From the NCBI GenBank assembly GCA_013365325.1, contig JABVXV010000220.1, positions 44,784 through 108,783 on the forward strand: a stretch of 64,000 bases of DNA. Reading direction: 5' to 3'. A program made the translations under genes and the position numbers. Below the pieces are notes generated by a model. The model searched no databases, was not told the origin of the DNA, and worked only from the letters and a program-made list of their open reading frames with translations. This DNA comes from Dipetalonema caudispina (taxonomy: Eukaryota; Nematoda; Chromadorea; Rhabditida; Onchocercidae). Position 1 is the first letter of the stretch, and each line of letters starts with the position of its first letter. This document shows, one piece after another, positions 10,766-23,281 of the stretch.

Positions 10766-13700
10766 TTATGTCCTGGGGATTTTTTGGATAGCATCATTTG
10801 ATGATTGTGGAGCAGGTCTCTTCCTCGTTTTCTGTATACATATTTTCTCAACGAATGCAATTAACGAGTCCTTATCAATCGGATGAATGATACTGTTATA
10901 AACAGCTTTTGCTGTTTTGCTTGAATTAGGCAAACTTTTGTCCGTGCGCTCACGCATAAATTCCCATTTACCATCCTGTAATAATGCAAATAATTGGAAT
11001 TCTCCATAAAAAAAAAATCGTTTTTCTCAAATGTAAAGCAAAAAAAAATAAACCGTCGGGAAACCTAGAAAATTTTACTGCCATACGAGAAATCTCAACG
11101 ATTTCATTATTTTAACGCAGCAAATTTCAATTGTATGATGTCCGACAGGTTCTGTTGGATCTTACACACGTACACATCCATGTGGATTATTTTGCTGCAC
11201 TAAGTTATTGGATTATTTAACTGTATAATCTTTAACTTCCTATTACAATGATTAATCTTCCAGTAACAGTTCAAACCAAATACATTTTATAATACGCGAA
11301 AGCATATATTTTAGAAAGTCGCATTAACTGTTCCAAAGCATTATGAAGCTTTTCTGGCATTCAGGTGGATAAAATACTCCACTGAAACCATTACCAGAGA
11401 AGTGAAGCAACAGTTTTACAATCATGCGCCATTTTTAAGAAGTAAATTGAACGAAAGATCAACTTATGTGGCAAGTAATTAAATATATCACTTGCTAATT
11501 TGCAATAAATATGAAATTCTCCAATACCAAGTAAAAGACTAACTTTAAAAGTACATTCAATGATTTTATTATCATACGGCAATAACTTCTTTGTAGCTTT
11601 CATTTGTGCCATTGGTTCTGACTGGTTTTGTACAAACAGATAGCCAATATGTTCTGGCAATTCACCAGGTTTCGACACACGTCTTATCCTCAATTGAAAG
11701 TCAATTGAATTATGAGATGGAGGCTTCCATTTCAACAACGTATCACATCGTCCACAGCGATATGGCTACAAAGTAAATAAAATATACTGGTTTTGATATT
11801 AGTGCAAAAAAGATGATTAATAGTTATAAATTAAAACTCTGTATTTGGACAATTTTTATAATTCCATGAAGTCCCATGCTCTATAAAGCTAACTTAAAGC
11901 TATATGCTCAGCAGCAATATAAATTGAATTTTAATATGTTACGATGTACCCCAAAATATAGAAAAAATTTCTTCTAATTAGCAATAACGACCAGGATATT
12001 CTGCGTTGAAACAACGCTTTGAGATTTACAAAAATCAAAAGTAGGAAGCAATGTTCGAAGTAACTTTGACATCAGGAAGCTTCATTAATTCTTTAAAAGA
12101 AATATACATTTCTATTTGAAACTTACTTCATTTACCGATTGAAAAATTAAGCCATCAATTTCATGCCCAACATTTCTAGTAAATTTCTCATCAAATAATT
12201 TTCGAACTGCTTCCAATTCCCAAAAATCCTGCAAAAATAGTTCCAAAAATAAAAAATTATGTTGTCACAAAAGCTAGTCAAAAACAAAACACAAAGCTAG
12301 TCACAACGAATATCACACCTTATTACGTATACTTATCGGTTCATTCTCTCTCCTGATACGACCACTTCTCAATGCATCACGACGTGGTTGAATCAGATCT
12401 TCACGAATACATGACAAACGTGTAGTAAAATCACATTCGCCCACGTTCTGCCCCTATAACAAATAATAATCCATCAGTGTTAGTTTAAATATTCTTAAAT
12501 TCGTTTTCATGCTTATGAGGGTAATTTCCCCTTATGTTTTGACAAAAAGCAGCATAATGTAGTCAAGCAGAAACCTCGAATTTAATAATGTCATAGATGA
12601 GCAATCTTGGAACATCAGTAATATCGCCAGATTCTCCTTTTACCTGTAGAAATGTAATATCTTATGCAGTTATGATCAAAACACTAGTTTCATTTTATAA
12701 ACCACTTTACAAGTAATTTTGAACATTTAACATAGGTTTCGATCTAACATTTCATTACGAACTGGTAAACGAGCACTACCTAAAACTAAGGTGAAAGTAT
12801 TGTACTTTGGAATTTCGAATTCCAAAAACTATCACTTTTACAGCATCTAATCCATTGCAAGTGAACTTTCTTAAAAAATATTACGCGGAAGTGAACCCTA
12901 AAACTGAACCTTTTCGATTATCATTTCGCAATCTAGGAGAGTATTTTGAATATGACGAAATTCTTTTTTATGCGGAAATGTTATACAGGATAATTTAAAC
13001 ACATTATTATTCCGATCAAATGCGTATATTGAATCCTCATCATCGATAAGGACCATATATCTAAAGCAGTCATATTTATTAACAACAAACACAGAATCTG
13101 ATGAAATAGTAGTTCAACTATTGAACTTCTCTACATGAGAATTATATACTGCTTTGCGCAGAACATGGACAACTGAATTGCCCTCATTATAATTTATTTA
13201 TCTTTCTTCTACACCTGCGCTTCCGCATGAAGTTGCTGGAACCAAACAATGAAATAAACCTTAAGGGATATTCATTTACCTGATTCCGTCGGCTTTCCAA
13301 GACACCATATATTTCTTCTCAGCCAAAAAACGTAAATTATCTCTTTCCATTGATACTGGTTGACTACCAGGAAAACCATCTCTTTTATAACCACACATAT
13401 CACGAATCTGAATGTTCTCAAAGATGAAAAAATTTTTGATAAAAAACATACTATTATTCCAATCGATTAAATGAAAAATAAAGGTCAGTTATTTTTCATG
13501 CTGTAAATCAAGGCCTTTTATATTTATCCCTTTTCTTTAAATTCTAAGACTCAGAAATAGGAAAGTATCCGAATTATAGCAGCAGCTCTTGCCTACGGTA
13601 GGAAGCGAATCCAAAACAGAGAAGCGAGACTAGGTATGTCCGCTGTAGGCTAGCATACCAGCAACATGTATGACAAATCATTCACAATCAGCTATTTCCA

Positions 13701-16104
13701 TTAATGGTTAAACCTTAATTAAGAGAAACTTAAACAACTGCGGAATTTCGACGAAAAAAACTTTCCATCACGAAATAAGAATGGAAAGGCCGTGAATGCA
13801 AAACCACAGAGTACAAACCAGTGCTACAAAAACATCATATATCGGAGTAGTGAATTAATTAAGATTAGTAAATCAAGCGAAACAATTAAAAGAAATAGCT
13901 AACAGAGAAATTTATAAAAGGTTTATAAAATTGAAAATAACCTTATTTTGTAAAATGGTTCTTGTTATAGGATCTGATACGTATTTAACACTAGGTACTG
14001 CTCCATCCATAAATTTAGGTTCGTCTGGAAATAAGCTTATAAGTCTAAAACAAGGATATCTCAAGCCAGTCAATTTCGAAATATTAATTTCTTTGGCTTT
14101 AAAACAACCAATTTTTCTACTGACAGCTATTACGCCGCGAGTATGAATCAGTTACACTTTAGCGATACTTAATAAAGCTAAGAAAACCTTAAAGTTTGGA
14201 TTGTGGTTGGAACCGTGGTAATTTTATTAAAACCGCAACTTACAAATGAATACCGAACCGGCTGATAATAAAAAAAACCAAAGAAAATAAAAAACAAGAA
14301 AAACAAACCAATATGTTCATCGATGTTATTTGAGATAACTTGACCATTATTAGCATCGTCATGTGAAATTCTACCACCATCAACTGGGCCATTTTCCCAG
14401 GCAGGTCGTGGTGGTGCCTGCAATCCATTTCGCTTTTTTCCTTTATATTACGTCTGACAACCCTGTATCACTGTCAAATATATTGTTTGGGAAAAACGGA
14501 CAAATCAAACTTGAATCATTGGAAAACCCGAAATGAATATCAAAGGAATTTTGCCTATGCTACACAAAAATCGTTCATAATCCAGAAAAAAAAAGTACTA
14601 TGAAGTCCAGAACAAAAAAAATAATGAACATTAATTTAAAGGAGGAAATGACATCAATGAAAAAGAAACTTCAATTCTATCATCTTCATCGCCGTATCTC
14701 TGCATAAGTTCATCCAAATAGAACTGCTTATAAATACCATTTGGCCTCATTTGTGCAAATGAATAAATGGCAGCATCGATTGCCCAGTCCATAGCACTGG
14801 CAAGATACGCTGCTATCAAGAAACCTGTTCTGTTAAACCCATGAGTGCAGTGCACTGCCACTATATCTTTTGGATTTGCCTGGAAATACGCAGTGTGAAC
14901 ACTTGAACTAGATCTAACATTTTAATTTTAACAAATTGGAATCACGTTCTGAACAAAAAACTTTTTTTTTCCTCCCACGTGAAATGTACAAATGTCAGGA
15001 TCCGCAAAAATCACATTTTTCCAGGACGATAATATTAATTATGCTTCCAAAGAATCTGAATGGAGAAATAAATTTCACTGTTTTATTTTGGATTTTAACA
15101 TGTTATCATGGGCTGAAAACTCTGTTCAAAGTATAGGAAAAAGCGACGTAGCAATGACAAAACAACAACACCGTAAGATTCCTATCACTAACTTGAAGAA
15201 ATCCACGTACTATTCGACAAAACTGCTCCGTTTCGGCAACTGACGGTGCTTCTCCATGACCTTTCATTGGAATCTTTTTATAAATACAATTTCGCTTCTC
15301 AACCTAAGCAAGAAAGAATAATGTTTCCTCACCTTGTAAAAGCTATAAAACATACTTCGAATAACGACAATTATGATGAAGCATGAATTGCAATAAAGAA
15401 AAAGTGTTGTCTTTGAAATGTAAAAAGAAAATCAGGTGTAAAAAATTATAATACCTCTTTTCTACTATAATAACGATTGGTTTTTGTGAGATCGATCCAC
15501 AATCCAATTCTCGCACCCGGTTCAGCGCCCCGAAATTTGCATGCGAAAACATCTCGTGGATGAAATTGCCACTTCTTCTCAATTTGTTCATCATACAATT
15601 TACAAAGAGGAGTTTTGAACGGCAAAAAATGCTTTGCAACAACCTGAAATACCTATAAAATTTACTTGTCCATACATCTTCTTTCCTCAATTACATTATC
15701 CAAAAGACATGAACTACACGAACAGTTTTGGAACAATCTTCTAAATATTATAAGCAATATGAATTAGCACATTACAAATACCTGAAACTCACGTGACTGA
15801 ATTATACTACATATAAAGTGAATCATCTAATTTTCAAGAAATTTCGAAATTTCGAATATTTCTGAAAACTGGAAATAGTCACTATCAAAAAAAAAAAAAA
15901 AAAAAATGCTGTGGATTTTCCAGACAAAGTTACTTCAAAACATGGAATCAAACTGGAATAAAGTGTAAAAATGAAACAATTTATAAGTAAGCATACCGAG
16001 CCTAGTGGTGGACAATAAAGCCAACGATCTGGAGGGCCAAGGCGAGCTTTCTCAATACTAGGCTTTCCAGAATCTGTGCTACTCAACTCTTCGTCACTTG
16101 CCAT
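10766..16104 (-). CDS. cel-1: mRNA capping enzyme, RNA 5'-triphosphatase/guanylyltransferase (608 aa, 13 exons)
   Basis: A bifunctional nuclear enzyme that removes the gamma-phosphate from nascent mRNA and adds GMP. Exons: 16104-15997, 15643-15455, 15303-15193, 14879-14670, 14417-14309, 14024-13942, 13407-13280, 13060-12910, 12643-12575, 12453-12319, 12228-12127, 11765-11544 and 10975-10766. All phases agree, giving 608 residues against about 600 in animal relatives. The cysteine-phosphatase-like triphosphatase carries [10 protein letters not shown] (Cys147). The guanylyltransferase has KADG (Lys308 nucleophile), HEIDGLIF (motif IV, ~453-460), LLKWKPPS (motif V, ~475-482) and the C-terminal [11 protein letters not shown] (~546-556). 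Motif III reads LLDCEMII (Asp356-Cys357-Glu358) where relatives have DGE. The basic tail TRKRPAP may be a nuclear signal. The start is fixed by [14 protein letters not shown] and an acceptor 60 nt upstream. Confidence 0.95.
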
Positions 16105-16154
16105 TCATGCCAGACGAAACTACTAGCTATAATTTATAACGGTGCTCCACACCA

Positions 16155-16170
16155 TAAGTATACCTGAAAT
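16155..16170 (-). promoter_or_regulatory. candidate spliced-leader acceptor of the capping-enzyme mRNA
   Basis: On the minus strand TTGATTTCAG ends at 16164, so the mature transcript would start at 16163, 59 nt before the ATG. It could instead end a 5'-UTR intron. Confidence 0.4.
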
Positions 16171-17590
16171 CAATAAAATCATTATCTCTCTGATCTTCTG
16201 TGCATTTTATGTGAAATAATAAAAACGCACGTTACTGTACGTCAAAAATTTTGAAAAATAATGGCAATTAGTCACACTCGTCTAATCTTCACCACAGCGC
16301 AGCTATTAAAACGTACGCTTAATATGCTATAAAGCAGGTGCATATCGATATAACAAGCGTCAAGCATTATTTTCAAAGATCTAAATTTTTAAACATGCAC
16401 TTTAGTTGTATAAAAGAAGTAAACATAAGTTAAGTGTCTATTATGACATCTAATGAATTTTTCACATATTGAGGAAGCTCACATAAGCTTATTGTCTTGT
16501 AGTGATGCACCCTTTCAGATTACACGTTACTTCCCTCATCTCTTCTTTTACCTACATTTCTGAAGTAATGTTGCGTGTGCTAATGAACACGTAATAAGCT
16601 ACCATTTCAATCTTAACTGGAGAGAGAGAGAGAAAAAAAACAGAGGAAAAGGAGAGAGAAAGAAAAAGCAATCCCCTCCAATACTCTAACAATCATTTCC
16701 TCTCAATCACTGTGCTATGATGGTCAATGCATGATATTTCCTCATTTTTCCAAATCTGTTGGTCACTGTATTTTTCACACTATATCAATCTCATTTCTAG
16801 TGTCTCCTTTAAATCTGCAATCTTTCTTCTCATTATTAATGACTTCCTACAACAATTCCCAATACTCTATCATTTCCCTTTCATCACTACTTAAATGCTA
16901 TCTATCTCTCAAAGACCTACCCGAACTACTGACCTCAACTTCTCTCACCGTCTGAATAACTTACAGCAAGCCGGAACGTTGCGTCCCTTTTATATGCAAC
17001 GAAATTGTGAAATAGAATGTCGCATGATAAGTTGAATGTTCGAAGCTGTAAGAATTGGTGCCACGTAATTGCAGTGAAGATTTGACGTAGGTATTACATG
17101 CGGTACAGTTTCGAGCTGTATTATATAGCGTAACGTACTTACATTCAATACACAAATAATATGATACGTAACCTAAAACAAAACATAATTGTGATGTGAA
17201 ACCATGACGTGATACATGTCGTATGTGGTGAGGTATTTTATCGCGACGCTGCGAAGATTATCATTGATTGACACTGTTTCCCTTAAATTCATCTATAATG
17301 GGAGTAGTTTGAGAATTCATAGTATTAGCTGGAAATTGCAGTTTACGGGAGATTCCTAGCTGAGTTTGAGACAGAATGCAAAGATTTGCTAACTTATTAG
17401 AAGCTTAACGATGTTCACGGTGTGGAATTTCACCTTTTTACTTTTCTTGTCTTCTGGATACACATAGGAGTCGAAGAAGCAGGTAAAGAGAGATATGAAG
17501 AAATTCTCAGACATATTGTTATTCTATGATTTACCTTAATATTACATGAGGAAATCATTACAAAGTATTAGATGAGGTTGGGAGGTGGCA
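16165..17590. other. intergenic region left of the tRNA
   Basis: Holds the capping-enzyme promoter and a purine-rich low-complexity tract (GAGA runs) at 16620-16666. The pyrimidine-rich frame at 16731-16955 is low-complexity and not a convincing gene. Confidence 0.5.
16620..16666. repeat. GA-rich low-complexity tract
   Basis: A GAGAGAGAGA run followed by A runs and mixed GA blocks. It lies between the capping-enzyme promoter and the tRNA gene, and its pyrimidine strand could affect nucleosome placement (inference). Confidence 0.6.
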
Positions 17591-17674
17591 GTCCGTCTGG
17601 CCGAGTGGTCTAAGGCGTTGCGTTCAGGTCGCAATCTACTCCGGTAGGCGCAGGTTCGAATCCTGCGGCGGACA
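17591..17674 (+). tRNA. tRNA-Leu (anticodon CAG)
   Basis: A class II tRNA of 84 nt. The acceptor stem GTCCGTC pairs with GGCGGAC (one G-U), followed by discriminator A at 17674. The D arm contains GGCCGAGTGGTCTAAGG, which matches the A box. The anticodon stem TTGCG/CGCAA closes the loop TTCAGGT with CAG at 17625-17627, reading CUG. A long variable arm follows, then the T arm GCAGG-TTCGAAT-CCTGC (B box). There is no intron and no encoded CCA. It lies in the divergent interval between the capping-enzyme and MESH1 genes. Confidence 0.97.
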
Positions 17675-18772
17675 CTTACTATTGCGACATTTCGAGATGA
17701 GATTTTCGCATTCTTCAATCTGCATGAGGGAACGCCTCGTTTTATCTTGTCATTTTTCAACTTCATATTAAGATTATGTTGTAATATCGCATGTCATCAT
17801 ATTGCGCTATCACTAATATACGTTGGGTCCTATCTAAGCTCGAAAACAATGAATGACAGCTGAAAAGGTGTCTGAATCAGGTAGAAGAGGAGGAAGGACG
17901 ACAAAAAAAAAAAGAAGTGATGACGAATGAATGATTGTTATCAGTGCAGAAGTTCTTTTGTTCGTTTAATCCAGATATTTGAATTGATATTTTCAAATTT
18001 GGCTTGACTCATAAACTTGAACCTAAAATCAGAATAATCTTTTTAATTCGTTTTCCCTGTTAAACTTCTGTTATTATCCACTACTTGATCATGTTACTGA
18101 ACTTGAACCCGAAGAATAAATCCATTTCCCAGTTCTCTTCTAAGAATATTTCAGTCAATTATTGACTGCTAAAAACAAATTTAATTGGTGGAAGAAATAA
18201 AACAAAAATAAGTTTAATTTACAAAATTCGAGAATTTCGAAATTATGAAATCTGCGCAGATATTATAGTATCAGTTGTTTGTCCTACCGATGATTTCGAA
18301 TTGATCGGAAGAGATGTAGGGCGAATCTTGTAGTGTCCTTTCACAAAACATTTCAATGGGTAGAAACGAGTTCCTCTGCGACAGTGAGGCATTACTTTCA
18401 CGATGTCATTCTATGCTGTCGTACGCTTTGCAGCAGATATATGCCATTTTTTCTTGATCATTTGATATTTTATTCCTGACCCTGTACTTTTGCATTTATG
18501 CGTTTAAAGCATTGAAAACTTACCTTAAACTGCATTATTTGAGAAATTTCTGTTGTAGAACTCGCTGCTCATCATTAAATATTATCACGAGATCACATTG
18601 TTTGTAGTACTTGATAAGTTTTTTGAAATGAAATTTGAGAACATTAATGTCCAAAATCCGATCTAGGATCGTTAGATGTCCGTAAGCTGTTTTTTTTTAA
18701 AACCATGAAAAATCTATGATGGAAATAAATGTCACATTGATCTTTCTTATATATCATTTCTAATTGTTTATG
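17675..18772. other. intergenic region right of the tRNA
   Basis: Contains the 3' flank of the tRNA and the upstream region of the MESH1 gene. No strong T-run terminator follows the tRNA immediately. No further gene was recognised. Confidence 0.5.
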
Positions 18773-18782
18773 TTATTATTAG
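18773..18782 (+). promoter_or_regulatory. candidate spliced-leader acceptor of the MESH1 mRNA
   Basis: TTATTATTAG ends at 18782, 20 nt before the ATG at 18803. This spacing is typical of nematode trans-splice acceptors. Confidence 0.45.
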
Positions 18783-18802
18783 TGCTTTAACTGTGATCGA
18801 AA

Positions 18803-20259
18803 ATGGCGGAAAGTGGTGATCGAAACGAAAAGAATAATATGCCCCCTCCTCCTCCCTATAAATTAATATATCCGGGAATGCCGGAAGATATATCGGACAA
18901 GTTGACTACGACAAATAGTAAAACGAAAGCCAACAATGGATTTCTCAATGGTACATCACTCATTATCAAAGCTGTAGATTTAGCTGCTCGGCGTCATCGT
19001 CAACAGCGTAGAAAAGATGCTACACAAACTCCATATGTTAACCATCCTATCGGTACGTGACCTTTACGTCTACTTTAATCCTTATCAGTTTTTGTTCTCT
19101 TTTATCTGATCTTTAGCAAGCTTTACCGTATGATGCAGCATTGACTGGTACTGAGTTTACAATTAATTTATTGGGTTGTTTCATCGAATTTTTCTAACTT
19201 TTATGAATATATCACTATATTTTAGGTGTCGCCTATATCTTAACAAATGAAGGACAAATAACCGATACAGCAACAATCATTGCTGCCATACTACATGATA
19301 TTGTTGAGGATACAAAAACAACAGATGATGAAATCCGGAAAATGTTTGGTAATGAGGTACCACTCGTTTCATGTTTGAAAAAATTGAAAAGTTTTTTCAA
19401 GAAGTAGATGGAGCCATTTAAGCGAATTTGGAAATTGAATTATACTGAGTTATATTAGTTAAAGCACACTCCAAATTTCAACAACACGTTACGTTGAAGT
19501 ATGAGCGCAAATCAATTAAATGATTTTTTTTTTCTTTTGACGCATTATGAGGACTTAACTGCTTTAAGGTAGCAGATATTGTTAAAGAATGTACGGAGGT
19601 TAAAAGTATGAAACGTGAAGAAAGAATGAAATCTCAACTGGAAAAGGCATCGAAACTGTCGCATAAGGTAAATCGGCATCATTTTCAAGAATCTTTCAAA
19701 ATTATTTCATCTTCATCATCGCGTTAGTTGGCAATCGTTTGTGGAAAAATCATATCAATGGAGGAGTTCATATAAAATACTTTTTCTCAATTTGTTGTCT
19801 TCCTAGTCTTCACCGATCAGTTAATATAATCATTGTTTGAGACCATAAATATGGCTAGAGTTTATCGCTGAGAAGTCTCTTTGGAATTCTTCCAGGTAAA
19901 GTTATAAAAAAGGCATGAAATTTTATATTCAATGAATTAATGATACTGAAAGCTGAACTATACGTCGATCGCAACCGTTCCAGTTCATCTATTTTATCCA
20001 TCTCCATCGTGTAATAATACATTTATCTTTTCAGAATTGGGTAAAATTTCAGAACTTACTATTTTAGGCAAAGCTTGTGCAACTGGCGGATAAGTTGTAC
20101 AACATTCGTGATATTGACCGCGGTATACCGTTAGGGTGGACAAAGAAGCAAGTGACAGAATATGTTTTATTTGCGAAGGATTTGTTATCGAACATCAGAG
20201 GCGTACATAGCCCACTAGAAATAGCTCTGGATGATATTATCAATAAACATATCAAGTGA
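18803..20259 (+). CDS. MESH1/HDDC3 HD-domain phosphohydrolase (223 aa, 4 exons)
   Basis: A metazoan SpoT homologue: a metal-dependent HD hydrolase known to act on (p)ppGpp in vitro and on NADPH in animal cells. Exons: 18803-19052, 19226-19356, 19569-19667 and 20068-20259, with matching phases 1, 0 and 0. The N-terminus (residues 1-52) is polar, with a PPPPP run, and extends beyond the usual family start. The HD domain follows: AARRHRQQRRKD, then YVNHPIG (metal ligand His81), AAILHDIVEDT (His107-Asp108, Glu111-Asp112) and LADKLYNIRD (Asp168). All four expected metal ligands are present, so the enzyme should be active. The end is DDIINKHIK. The gene is transcribed away from the capping-enzyme gene. 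Confidence 0.95.
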
Positions 20260-21898
20260 CTGGCAGATATTTGATTATTTGATTTCCCACTACTCCTATC
20301 CGACATTTGTGAAAGATTTCTATATTAGACGCAATGTATGCAACACTGTTCATTCAAGATAAACAATGTTAAAATTGTCATTTTGCTTACTTAGAAGAAG
20401 TTTTGACGAATTTCCGATCAGTGTATTATGTTTCCAGAAAAAATGTACGATTTAACGAAGTTGCATAGTTGGTAATTGGATTGGATATGATGGAGCAATA
20501 TTCGAATTTCATGTCTTATCCAGTATTCGAGTATCATATCCTACTGTTCCTTTTCATCTACTGTACTAGAATAGAAAATATTAGTTTTGAAGGAATAAAA
20601 GTCTCTATCTCTTTCTCTAACATATCAAATCCGACTATAAACTTGTATCTTCCTGGAATTAAGAAACATCTGATACTGTCGATGTTGTAAAGGAACGAGA
20701 GGAAGAATCATTCTAATCAAAATAACGAAAAATTCTGAACATATAACGTAATCCGTACTCTGTGGTATAATCCGTACTCTCGAATCATACATTAACCTCA
20801 TCTATGTTTGCAGAATTTCCGGTGATGAAGAAATTTTCCTACTAGTCTTTGTAGATATTAAGCTTCAGGCCATTTGTCACTTTAGTTCAGTAACGTGAAT
20901 TTCAGGATTATAGTAGATAAATCATTTAAATCATTTAATTCGTTACATTTATCATTACTGACTTTATAACCGAAATTGGCATTAAATTGCATCGGTAGTC
21001 TTCCCGGAGAGCATATATATTTGTTTATTCTCTTTGGATGAATAATGTTTGCAAAATCATTGAACAGTTTTAATAATCCCGTCAAAGTTTATGAATTACA
21101 ACAGAAAAACTTGAAAAACTCTCTGATATTATGCATTATTGAAGCATCAATTCGCAAATTATGTATTTATTGGATAATTTCAAAATTTCTTCTGGCATCA
21201 ATGGACAACAGTGAAGGCGTTGGAAAAATTCTATTGCCTTGAATAGATAAAAATTTTGGCAAGAAGTTCTATAATTCATTCAATTTTTAAAATTGAAGGT
21301 CCACTTACTGTAGGGTCATTTCAAGTAAATGTTATTGATTTCCCAAATTGATTACGGAATTGTAAAATTATGCTTTTCTTCATCTTTCGAATATAACCTT
21401 TGAAATCTTTGTAACAGTTATATGTCTCAAAACCTTATAAGATAATGTTGTTGTAACTTTTCATTGGTTGTTTTTGGGAGAGCTTTGGTTAGGCACATTC
21501 GTATATTTGGTGCAGGTTGGATTTGTTCTTAGGGGCAAGGTTTTTCTATAATGTTACAGGACAATCGTGAGTGATTTGTCAATATTAGAGTTGATCGCTT
21601 TAGGAATTCCTCATAATTCGCTAATCCGTAAATGATCTGCTTGGATATAGATGGTAGTAGAATAATATAACACCGTAGAAAATCCTTCTTTAGTGAATAC
21701 AATGAATCAAGAAGGTTGAAACTGTAGTTGAAGAATAAAGCCATATCCTCCTTTTTGTCGGAAACCCAAAATTAATTCAAAATTTAATTCACAAAATAAA
21801 ATTATAAGATATATTAATACTGTTAATATTACTAAGTTCTTCTTTTAAATATCAAATAATTAATAAGATTCTCTTATGTGGTTATAAAATTGCAAGAT
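20260..21898. other. intergenic, 3' flank of MESH1
   Basis: AT-rich. A 66-codon ATG frame inside 20469-20690 looks mildly protein-like but has no splice context and most likely lies in the MESH1 3' flank. Other frames are noise. Confidence 0.45.
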
Positions 21899-22100
21899 GT
21901 TTATTTTAATATCATATGATTATGAAAATATCTATCGTAATACTACACGATTATGAAATTATTCAATGTAAAGTGTTTATTTCAATATCATATAATTATG
22001 GAAATATCTATCGTAATACCAGATGATTTATGAGATTATTTAGTGTAAAGTGTTTATTTCAATATCAGATGTTTATGAAATTATCTAATGTTTATACCAA
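21899..22100. repeat. ~76-bp diverged tandem repeat, 2.6 copies
   Basis: GTTTATTTYAATATCA begins at 21899, 21975 and 22052, each time followed by a related ATTATGRAAATATCTATCG segment and by GTGTAAAGT-like spacers. The period is 76-77 bp and the third copy is incomplete. Confidence 0.7.
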
Positions 22101-23281
22101 AACATCACTAAGAAATTATCAAGTGATCTGTAATGTCAGTTACGTGATGATTAATGACATCTTTCGCAATTCCTCCCAAATGTGGGATATAAATACTACC
22201 ATAATTGGGAGAAAAAAGAGTGTGTGTTAATTCTCTTAGTCTGTGCTGTTTGGCTTTGTGAAATCATAACCTTTGCTACAAATTTCAGCTCGAAACTTGT
22301 ATTATAACATCGACAATAAACCTCTCCTAAATAAGAAGTCTCCACCACAGTTCGATCGCGCCCAATCAAAACTTCCTCAACAAATCCCAAAGAAAAATTC
22401 ACGACACTTTTTACATGAAGCATATTGTTGCAATGCTATTTTAAGCCACGGATAGCAAAAAACACATTGTATTACAATCCTGTATTAAGCATAGATAACA
22501 AAGGATATTGTGTAACAATCTTTTCGTAAATATGATTAGGATTAAGCTAAATGTGATTTATTATCATGATCTGTCAGAAAGCTTTTGATAAGCATGAATA
22601 ACAAAGTAAGGATGATTTATAAACAAAATGATTTATGTTACACATTATAACATTTGCCAAATTATAATTTATGTGATAACCAATCATTTCAATGAGAATA
22701 ATTGCTACAACATAGATTATTTTTATTTACATATATACTTGTCATAAAAAATTTTCAAATTTTTGACAGAAGTAATGAATGGAGATAGCAATAATAATCA
22801 TGAAATGATTTTATAAATTCATTAAACGGATAGAGTTGGAAGAAGAATATAAAGCAACTGGCCTAGACTTGTTTTGCTATTTACAAGGGAATTAAATCTT
22901 TACTTTCCATCCTTGGGCTGATTAATTATCATAGTCAGTAAAAATTCTTATCACATAAGAGATCAGATTTAAATCACACTTCAACATGTCACATCACGAG
23001 CTATTTGAAACGGTTATCGATATCCTATTGTAGAATCATGTAATGCTCGCAAAATCAGATAATTTCAATTTCTTAAATCAATTCTAGTAATGTCTAATTA
23101 AGATTATAACCCATAAAATTTCCCATCATTTTTCCTTGAAATGCCTTCATCAAATCCATCCCTTAGAAAATTCCCATACATCATAACATGTGAAAGAAAG
23201 AATATTTGGAAAAATTCAGCAAAGTAAAAAATGATTGAAACAAGCTGGACAAAAAGCGATTTATGCTGATCTCAAGCAATA
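22101..23281. other. intergenic, nothing recognised
   Basis: AT-rich spacer on the 3' side of the second metalloproteinase. Open frames at 22196-22423 and 22273-22455 overlap on opposite strands and have no splice context or domain. Confidence 0.5.

Noticed and set aside
14936..15243. Two overlapping plus-strand frames
   Set aside because: They lie across intron 3 and exon 3 of the capping enzyme, in antisense, and show no domain.
20469..20690. Possible small plus-strand gene after MESH1
   Set aside because: Only about 66 codons from the first ATG, no domain and no splice or trans-splice signal. It is most simply 3' flanking sequence of MESH1.
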